This document shows positions 58,601 through 64,000 of a stretch of 64,000 nt of DNA, in pieces. Both the position numbers and the translations under genes were made by a program. Position 1 is the stretch's first letter, and each line of letters begins with the position of its first letter. Under the pieces are notes generated by a model, which did no database searches, had not been told where the DNA came from, and was given only the letters and a program-made list of their open reading frames with translations. This DNA comes from Limnobaculum allomyrinae (GTDB lineage Bacteria > Pseudomonadota > Gammaproteobacteria > Enterobacterales > Enterobacteriaceae): the NCBI RefSeq assembly GCF_016649425.1, contig NZ_JADRCR010000001.1:248001-312000 (forward strand), read 5' to 3'.

Positions 58601-59968
58601 GTGATTAGCGTTTTCGACATGTTCAAAATTGGTATTGGCCCATCCAGTTCACATACCGTTGGTCCGATGAAAGCGGGCAAAGAGTTTGTCGATGATCTCT
58701 GTCATAAAGGGCTAATCTCTTCTGTCAGTAAAGTCGTCGTGGATGTTTACGGCTCCCTTTCGCTGACAGGCAAAGGTCATCATACAGATATTGCAATTAT
58801 TATGGGTTTGGCGGGTAATTTACCCGCCACAGTAGATATTGATTCCATTCCTGGTTTTATTCGTAATGTAGAAACGACTGAGCGTCTCCCTCTGGCTAAT
58901 GGCCAACAGGAAGTTGATTTCCCTCGCCAGGGTGGCATGGTTTTCCACAGTGATAATCTACCATTACATGAAAATGGTATGACAATTACCGCTTTCGCCG
59001 ACAATAAAACGATTTATACCAAAACCTATTACTCTATTGGCGGTGGTTTTATTGTTGATGAAGAAAACTTTGGTAAAACATCTGAAAACGAAGTGACGGT
59101 ACCTTACCCGTTCAAATTTGCATCAGAACTGTTAGATTTATGCAAACATCATGGCCTGTCTATCTCTGGCCTGGTGATGCAGAACGAACTGGCTATGCAC
59201 AGCAAAAAAGAAATCGAAACTTACTTTGCGGCTGTATGGCAAACCATGCGTGATTGTATCGATCGCGGCATGAATACCGAAGGTGTTTTACCAGGCCCAT
59301 TGCAGGTACCACGCCGAGCAGCACCACTGCGTCGCATGCTGATCTCTTCTGATAAGTTGTCTAACGACCCAATGAATATTATCGATTGGGTTAATATGTT
59401 TGCCTTAGCTGTAAATGAAGAGAATGCTGCTGGTGGTCGTGTTGTTACAGCCCCAACCAATGGTGCCTGCGGTATTGTACCTGCGGTTCTGGCTTATTAT
59501 GACCATTTTATCCAGCCAGTAAGTCCAGAGGCTTATATTCGCTATTTTATGGCATCAGGCGCTATCGGCACCCTGTACAAAATGAATGCTTCCATTTCTG
59601 GCGCTGAAGTCGGCTGCCAGGGAGAAGTGGGAGTAGCCTGTTCAATGGCTGCTGCTGGATTGACTGAGTTACTGGGTGGTAGTCCTCAACAGGTTTGTGA
59701 CGCTGCTGAAATCGGCATGGAACACAATCTGGGATTAACTTGCGACCCTGTCGCAGGGCAAGTTCAGGTACCTTGTATTGAACGTAACGCTATTGCCTCG
59801 GTTAAGGCGATTAACTCAGCGCGTATGGCACTACGTCGTACCAGTGAACCTCGAGTATCACTGGATAAGGTGATTGAGACTATGTATGAAACCGGTAAGG
59901 ATATGAATTCCAAATACCGTGAAACATCACGTGGTGGATTGGCTATTAAAGTTGTTCACTGCGATTAA
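58601..59968 (+). CDS. sdaA: L-serine dehydratase SdaA
   Basis: 455 residues (E. coli 454), GTG start with TGAGGAG upstream. N-terminal domain starts ISVFDMFKIGIGPSSSHTVGPMKAG, and the C-terminal catalytic domain has APTNGACGIVPA plus Cys residues in SMAAAGL/CDAAEIGMEHNLGLTC and QVPCIERN that hold an oxygen-labile 4Fe-4S cluster. It converts L-serine to pyruvate and ammonia. Monocistronic, with a terminator after it. Confidence 0.96.
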   Translation: MISVFDMFKIGIGPSSSHTVGPMKAGKEFVDDLCHKGLISSVSKVVVDVYGSLSLTGKGHHTDIAIIMGLAGNLPATVDIDSIPGFIRNVETTERLPLANGQQEVDFPRQGGMVFHSDNLPLHENGMTITAFADNKTIYTKTYYSIGGGFIVDEENFGKTSENEVTVPYPFKFASELLDLCKHHGLSISGLVMQNELAMHSKKEIETYFAAVWQTMRDCIDRGMNTEGVLPGPLQVPRRAAPLRRMLISSDKLSNDPMNIIDWVNMFALAVNEENAAGGRVVTAPTNGACGIVPAVLAYYDHFIQPVSPEAYIRYFMASGAIGTLYKMNASISGAEVGCQGEVGVACSMAAAGLTELLGGSPQQVCDAAEIGMEHNLGLTCDPVAGQVQVPCIERNAIASVKAINSARMALRRTSEPRVSLDKVIETMYETGKDMNSKYRETSRGGLAIKVVHCD

Positions 59969-59979
59969 TATCATCCTGG

Positions 59980-60004
59980 CGCCCTCTTATTGGTTGAGAG
60001 GGCG
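59980..60004 (+). terminator. sdaA terminator
   Basis: Stem CGCCCTCT / AGAGGGCG with a 9-base loop, followed by TTTAT. Confidence 0.8.
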
Positions 60005-60186
60005 TTTATAATATTCTGCACTTCTCTAACTTATTACCTGCCGATCAACACAATTGCCTGTTTTCCCGATTAATTCTCTATCCGACATTGACACCACCAG
60101 ATAAATCATTAGGTTAATAGCTGTATTTCAGTTAATGGCTCAATTTTTGCCTGCTGAATTTGGTTTTTTATATGGAGAAGAAGTTA

Positions 60187-61434
60187 ATGCGGGAATATTT
60201 ACTGCTTATTTTAAGCAAATTGGGCGTTGAAGCCACACCAATGATTATCCTGGTGCTGACACTAACCATGATCATCTTACTTTCTGTGGTTATTCACCTG
60301 TTTCTTCACCATGTTATCCTCAAAAGCATGAGAAAAAGTGAGGCTAAAAACCATAAGTTTTGGCGTCAGTTACTTATCGAACATAACCTGTTTGATCGTT
60401 TATCTTTTGTATTGCAGGGTATTATTGTTCACGTGGTTTCATCCTTATGGCTAACGCGCGATCCGGAAGTTCTGGAGTTTATTCTTACCTGCGCGCAGTT
60501 ATGGATTCTGATTTATGGTCTGCTTTCTCTGTTTTCTATGCTGGATACGCTACTTAGCTTGTCTCAGAGAACTAAAATTGCCAGTCAGTTACCGTTAAAA
60601 GGTATTTTCCAGAGCATTAAACTCATTGCTGCTATTTTCATTGCTATTCTGATTATTTCAATTTTAATTGGTAAGTCCCCTGCTCTGTTACTCAGCGGTT
60701 TGGGGGCAATGACCGCAGTTCTGATGTTGGTATTTAAAGATCCTATTTTAGGGTTAGTTGCCGGCATTCAATTGTCGGCTAACAATATGCTAAAAATTGG
60801 CGACTGGCTGGAAATGCCAAAATATGGTGCTGATGGTGCGGTATTAGATATTGGCTTAACCACAGTGAAAGTTCGTAACTGGGATAATACGGTTACAACC
60901 ATACCTACTTATGCTCTGATTTCCGACTCGTTTAAAAACTGGCGTTCTATGTCAGAATCCGGCGGTCGTCGCATCAAACGTAGCATCAGAATTGATGCTA
61001 CCAGCGTCAGTTTTTTATCACCTGACCAACAGCAGTCGCTACAGCATAGCTACCTGCTTCAACCTTATATAGAGAGTAAAGCAAAAGAGATCGATCAATA
61101 TAATCATCAGCACCATATTGATCTAAGCCTGCCGATTAATGGTCGTCGGTTAACTAACCTTGGCACATTACGCGCTTATATACACGCTTACCTTAAAGCT
61201 CATCCGGGAATTCATCAGAATATGACCTTAATGGTCAGACAGTTAGAGGCAAGCTCCGAAGGCATTCCTTTGGAAATTTACGCCTTTACCAATACGGTTG
61301 CCTGGGTTGAGTATGAAGGTATTCAATCGGATATTTTCGACCATATCTTCTCTATCATTCCACAGTTCGGTTTGCGATTGCATCAAACACCGACCGGTAG
61401 TGATATGCGGGCAATGGTTAACAATCTGGCTTAA
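60187..61434 (+). CDS. ybdG: MscS-family mechanosensitive channel YbdG (MscM)
   Basis: 415 residues (about as E. coli YbdG). ATG at 60187 is preferred over the TTG at 60160 because GGAG sits about nine bases upstream. Four to five N-terminal hydrophobic helices, then the MscS-type pore helix [44 protein letters not shown], given here as [11 protein letters not shown] and [10 protein letters not shown], and a cytosolic beta/vestibule domain. It opens on hypoosmotic shock with low conductance. Confidence 0.9.
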   Translation: MREYLLLILSKLGVEATPMIILVLTLTMIILLSVVIHLFLHHVILKSMRKSEAKNHKFWRQLLIEHNLFDRLSFVLQGIIVHVVSSLWLTRDPEVLEFILTCAQLWILIYGLLSLFSMLDTLLSLSQRTKIASQLPLKGIFQSIKLIAAIFIAILIISILIGKSPALLLSGLGAMTAVLMLVFKDPILGLVAGIQLSANNMLKIGDWLEMPKYGADGAVLDIGLTTVKVRNWDNTVTTIPTYALISDSFKNWRSMSESGGRRIKRSIRIDATSVSFLSPDQQQSLQHSYLLQPYIESKAKEIDQYNHQHHIDLSLPINGRRLTNLGTLRAYIHAYLKAHPGIHQNMTLMVRQLEASSEGIPLEIYAFTNTVAWVEYEGIQSDIFDHIFSIIPQFGLRLHQTPTGSDMRAMVNNLA

Positions 61435-61448
61435 AAATGAGATGTTCT

Positions 61449-61467
61449 ACGGGGCTTTAGGCCCCGT
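61449..61467. terminator. Bidirectional terminator ybdG | rlmA
   Basis: Stem ACGGGGC / GCCCCGT with a 5-base loop, followed by TTATTATTTTTTG on the plus strand. Confidence 0.78.
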
Positions 61468-61470
61468 TTA

Positions 61471-62292
61471 TTATTTTTTGCGGTATAAACGGATGTAAAA
61501 ATCCGTTTCACAATAAAAATCAGGATTATCAGAAAGTTCAGCGATCAATTGCTCTGAGGCTTTCCAGGCAAATGGCGTCATTTGTAGTAAATTAACCGCC
61601 TGCTCACCCGGTAAATTCAATTTATAGCTTAAACGCTGACTTTCTATCAGACAAAACCCTTCTATTTGTTCCTCGTTATCCTGATGAGGTTGAGGGGTTT
61701 GATAAATAAGCCCTTTAAGCTGTATCAAATGATTGGGGGCGGGAGTGACAGCAACGACTAAACCTTCTGACTTAATGACTCTGCTAAGCTCCTGAGCCTT
61801 ACAAGGAGCATAAATTCTCAATACCGCATTCATCGATTGATCGCTAAAGGGTAAAAGATGGCTGGATGCGACACAAAACTCAGCTGAAGTGTAACGCTTA
61901 GCTGCTGAACGTATTGCACCTTTAGCAATATCCAGCCCATACACCGTAATATCTCGGCGTTGCTTTAGTTTTTCAGCCAGAAATCCCGTGTAATAACCCT
62001 CACCACAGCCTATATCTAATAGCGCCTGAGGAGCCACATCATTAGATAATGAATTATCCAATAACGAGAAAATGGCATCTCTTAATGGTTGGTAATAGCC
62101 CGCATCCAGAAACTGGCGGCGGGCCTGCATCATCATTTGGTTATCACCAGGATTTTTAGATTTTTTATGCTGAACGGGCATCAGGTTCACATACCCTTCT
62201 TTTGCCCGATCGAACTGGTGGCGATGAGTGCACTGCCATACCTGATTGTCCAATTGCAACGGGTGGTGACAAAGTGGACATTGATATTGCAT
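61471..62292 (-). CDS. rlmA: 23S rRNA (guanine-745-N1) methyltransferase RlmA
   Basis: 273 residues (E. coli 269). N-terminal zinc finger Cys5, Cys8, Cys21, His25 (CPLC, CTHRH), then a Rossmann-type methyltransferase domain with LDIGCGEGYYT. It methylates G745 of 23S rRNA. In E. coli rlmA lies next to cspC-yobF, matching the cold-shock genes here. Confidence 0.93.
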   Translation of the reverse strand: MQYQCPLCHHPLQLDNQVWQCTHRHQFDRAKEGYVNLMPVQHKKSKNPGDNQMMMQARRQFLDAGYYQPLRDAIFSLLDNSLSNDVAPQALLDIGCGEGYYTGFLAEKLKQRRDITVYGLDIAKGAIRSAAKRYTSAEFCVASSHLLPFSDQSMNAVLRIYAPCKAQELSRVIKSEGLVVAVTPAPNHLIQLKGLIYQTPQPHQDNEEQIEGFCLIESQRLSYKLNLPGEQAVNLLQMTPFAWKASEQLIAELSDNPDFYCETDFYIRLYRKK

Positions 62293-62475
62293 AGCGAAAT
62301 CCTGACGAAAATATTGGATACCGGAAAAACCGATATATCAGTAAATAAAATTTTTATGAAGGAAGTATAACATTAAAGCAGCAAGGTTTGAGAGGCGTGC
62401 TAATTGTGATTTAACACGTTAATAATGCAGAAACTCTAATTAATCTCTTCCTCCATATCATTGTCAATTAACTGG

Positions 62476-62682
62476 TTAAAATGCGATAACATCCGTTGCT
62501 AACAGACCGCGGGAAGTTTTATAAGTAGAAAACTCTACGTTTTGCCCTTCAGTCAATGATTTAGTTGATGTCGCAATTGATTTACGATCTACGTACAGTT
62601 CGCTACTACCATCAAGTGGAGTAATTAAACCGATACCTTGGTTTTTATCAAACCATTTTACGAGTCCCATTCTTAGGGTCAT
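62476..62682 (-). CDS. Divergent cold-shock-domain protein
   Basis: 68 residues with the csp length and start, but the RNA-binding motifs are degraded. RNP1 reads NQGIGLIT where the canonical protein has KGFGFIT (Phe17 and Phe19 lost), and RNP2 reads ELYVDRKSI where it has VFVHFSAI (Phe/His lost). GAGG is about nine bases before the ATG, so it is translated in principle. It is probably not a standard RNA chaperone; role unknown. A tandem cspC-type gene lies just upstream. Confidence 0.75.
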   Translation of the reverse strand: MTLRMGLVKWFDKNQGIGLITPLDGSSELYVDRKSIATSTKSLTEGQNVEFSTYKTSRGLLATDVIAF

Positions 62683-62796
62683 ATTTTTTACCTCTTAATT
62701 TGTTCAGTTATTTTATTTCCTTCTACAGTAAGTTTTTACAACATCTGTACCTGGAATATCAGGTTCAAGTAATTTTCTGTTCCAAGACCACAAAAA

Positions 62797-62819
62797 AACC
62801 CGCATCAGCGATGCGGGTT
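62797..62819 (-). terminator. Terminator of the cspC-type gene
   Basis: Perfect 10-base stem with loop AGC; on the minus strand it is followed by seven T. Confidence 0.9.
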
Positions 62820-62881
62820 CCTTGTCACTGAAGCTAAGAAAGTCAGAGACTTATCTTATCTTCCTTAACGTTTGCTGCTAA

Positions 62882-63091
62882 TTACAGAGCAACAACGTTT
62901 GCAGCTGCTGGACCGCGTGGGCTGTCTTGAATGGTATATTCAACTTTCTGGCCTTCAGCCAGAGTTTTAAAACCTTCACTAGCGATAGCAGAGAAGTGAA
63001 CGAATACGTCTTTACCACCATCATCTTGCTCAATAAAACCAAAACCTTTGCTTTCATTGAACCATTTAACTTTGCCAGTTTTCTTGGACAT
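62882..63091 (-). CDS. cspC: Cold-shock protein, CspC/CspE type (copy 2)
   Basis: 69 residues with both motifs intact (KGFGFIE and VFVHFSAI), very close to the copy at 56233-56442. Its location next to rlmA is that of E. coli cspC. E. coli has the small gene yobF upstream; I found no convincing counterpart here. AGGTAAG lies about eight bases before the ATG. Confidence 0.93.
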   Translation of the reverse strand: MSKKTGKVKWFNESKGFGFIEQDDGGKDVFVHFSAIASEGFKTLAEGQKVEYTIQDSPRGPAAANVVAL

Positions 63092-63381
63092 CTTTACTTA
63101 CCTTTAAATTAGTTAACCTGCCATACATCATAGGGTATAGGCATTATGGCCAGATTTTCAGAGTCATTACTTATGGAGGCACTAAGAAGATGTTCGTCTA
63201 ATAAGCGAAATCAAAAGATAACGGCTTTAAGAAGGAACTGCTTTACTCTAATGTCGTACATAAATAGGTCTGTAGCACAGGCCGGTTCACATTTACTCAT
63301 AATGAACCACATAACGCAAGCGATTTCTCACTCTTTTGGGTAAAACAACGTAACTGGTTACTTTTCACCCTTATAAATTGA
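63092..63381. promoter_or_regulatory. cspC leader region
   Basis: 290 bases upstream of cspC, probably a long 5' leader as in other csp genes. A plus-strand frame at 63146-63343 lacks a ribosome site and is not believed. Confidence 0.45.
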
Positions 63382-64000
63382 TTAATAAAGAGATATCTCA
63401 CCTGCTGGCCGCGTCTTAAATCGACGATGTAGCCACATATACAACTCAGGTGCTTTCAATATTTCTTTCTCAACCACTTTATTCATAAATTTTGCTGCTT
63501 CTGTGGAGTTATCCATCGGGAAGCCGGTTGGTGGTTCTGTAACCATTACCGTATAACCACTACCATCAGTATGCCGTTTTGGCGTAAAGGGCAATATAAC
63601 CGGATTAGCCTGACGCATTAATATGCTGGTTCCAATGGTTGTTGCTGCTTGAGGAACGGCAAAGAATGGTGCAAAGACACTGTTACGTGGGCCGTAATCA
63701 TGATCGGGAGCATACCAAAGTATCTCTCCTTTGCGCAGTTCACGAATCATGCCTTTAATATCATGCCGGTCAATAAAATACTTATTTGAACGACTGCGAC
63801 CTTTACACTGAACCCAATCCATCAATTTGTTATTATGTGGCCGATAAACACCAACACCCGGATTATACATACCGTATATGCGCCCCCCTAACTCGAGGGT
63901 TAAAAAATGGACGCCGACCAGCAACACCCCTTTTCCATCGGCACGAATACGCGACATGATCTCAATATTATCAACTTTACACCATTTCTTGATTCGGTTA
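63382..64000 (-). CDS. Lipid A acyltransferase LpxL/LpxP, C-terminal part (5' end outside window)
   Basis: The frame is open through the right edge (residues NRIKKWCKVDNIEIM lead into MSRIRADGKG), so the start is beyond base 64000 and an internal ATG at 63957 is not the true start. Motifs: HFLTLE (the His/Glu catalytic pair, HX4E), WYAPDHDYGPRNSVF, and the C-terminal YMWLHRRFKTRP. It transfers lauroyl or palmitoleoyl to Kdo2-lipid IVA at the inner membrane. LpxL and LpxP cannot be distinguished here. Confidence 0.87.
   Translation of the reverse strand, partial: NRIKKWCKVDNIEIMSRIRADGKGVLLVGVHFLTLELGGRIYGMYNPGVGVYRPHNNKLMDWVQCKGRSRSNKYFIDRHDIKGMIRELRKGEILWYAPDHDYGPRNSVFAPFFAVPQAATTIGTSILMRQANPVILPFTPKRHTDGSGYTVMVTEPPTGFPMDNSTEAAKFMNKVVEKEILKAPELYMWLHRRFKTRPAGEISLY

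Noticed and set aside
63146-63343. Plus-strand frame of 65 codons upstream of cspC
   Set aside because: No ribosome site, no family features, and it lies antisense to the probable csp leader.

Overview
The window reads as chromosomal core DNA from an Enterobacterales bacterium outside the classic Escherichia/Salmonella group. From memory, the best guess is the Budviciaceae (Budvicia, Pragia, Limnobaculum or a relative); this is inference from gene content and order, not a database match. Many blocks keep the E. coli order: ydfG, bioD2/ynfK-mlc-ynfM, ribE|mdtK-valV-valW, pykF-lpp-ldtE, tpx|tyrR, ycjF-ycjX-pspDCBA|pspF-sapABCDF-fabI-rnb, yoaH|nudL-sdaA and rlmA-csp. No insertion sequence, prophage, integrase or CRISPR array is visible.

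Layout. 1-3.4 kb: end of a HAD hydrolase, a DUF1801 gene, a C-terminal fragment of an ATP-grasp gene, a YjjA-like secreted protein, a PEBP/YbcL protein and an AraC-type regulator. 3.4-6.8 kb: a MANRSYLY-family protein and a pstC-pstA-pstB-like transporter that lacks pstS and phoU. 6.8-7.5 kb: an AT-rich patch with a HEPN-like gene that appears frameshifted. 7.5-12.5 kb: a methyltransferase, a GNAT-like protein, the cystine carrier tcyP and three small envelope or membrane proteins. 12.9-16.4 kb: an osmoprotectant ABC operon (permease, binding protein, permease, ATPase). 16.4-21.3 kb: ydfG, bioD2, mlc, ynfM and a tiny membrane protein. 21.3-25 kb: glycerate kinase, a GntP-family permease and cdaR, a glycerate/sugar-diacid module. 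25-35 kb: fumC, ydgA, aegA, ribE, mdtK, two tRNA-Val(GAC) genes and pykF. 35-41 kb: lpp, ldtE, tpx, tyrR and metY. 41-52 kb: the Psp membrane-stress cluster and the Sap peptide/potassium-associated transporter. 52-64 kb: fabI, ppnP, rnb, an Arc-type protein, three cold-shock genes, ygjP, yoaH, nudL, sdaA, ybdG/mscM, rlmA and the end of an LpxL/LpxP acyltransferase.

How the parts work together. Envelope maintenance dominates: Lpp with a nearby L,D-transpeptidase, Psp, Sap, a mechanosensitive channel, a lipid A acyltransferase and FabI. Central carbon control is next: pykF with a likely Cra operator, Mlc, fumC and the glycerate module. Strong intrinsic terminators separate most transcription units and were used to place unit boundaries.

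I did not find a clear, large undescribed system. The observations most worth a second look are: the HEPN-like gene in the AT-rich patch beside a pst operon that has lost its binding protein; a 20-codon leader ORF abutting pstC; a TyrR whose Walker-B Glu is Asn; an Lpp whose coiled coil is two heptads short; a cold-shock paralogue with both RNA-binding motifs degraded; loss of pabB between yoaH and nudL; and two near-identical GTGACA-N-TGTCAC palindromes 7.6 kb apart. Statements about E. coli homologues come from memory and were not checked against a database.
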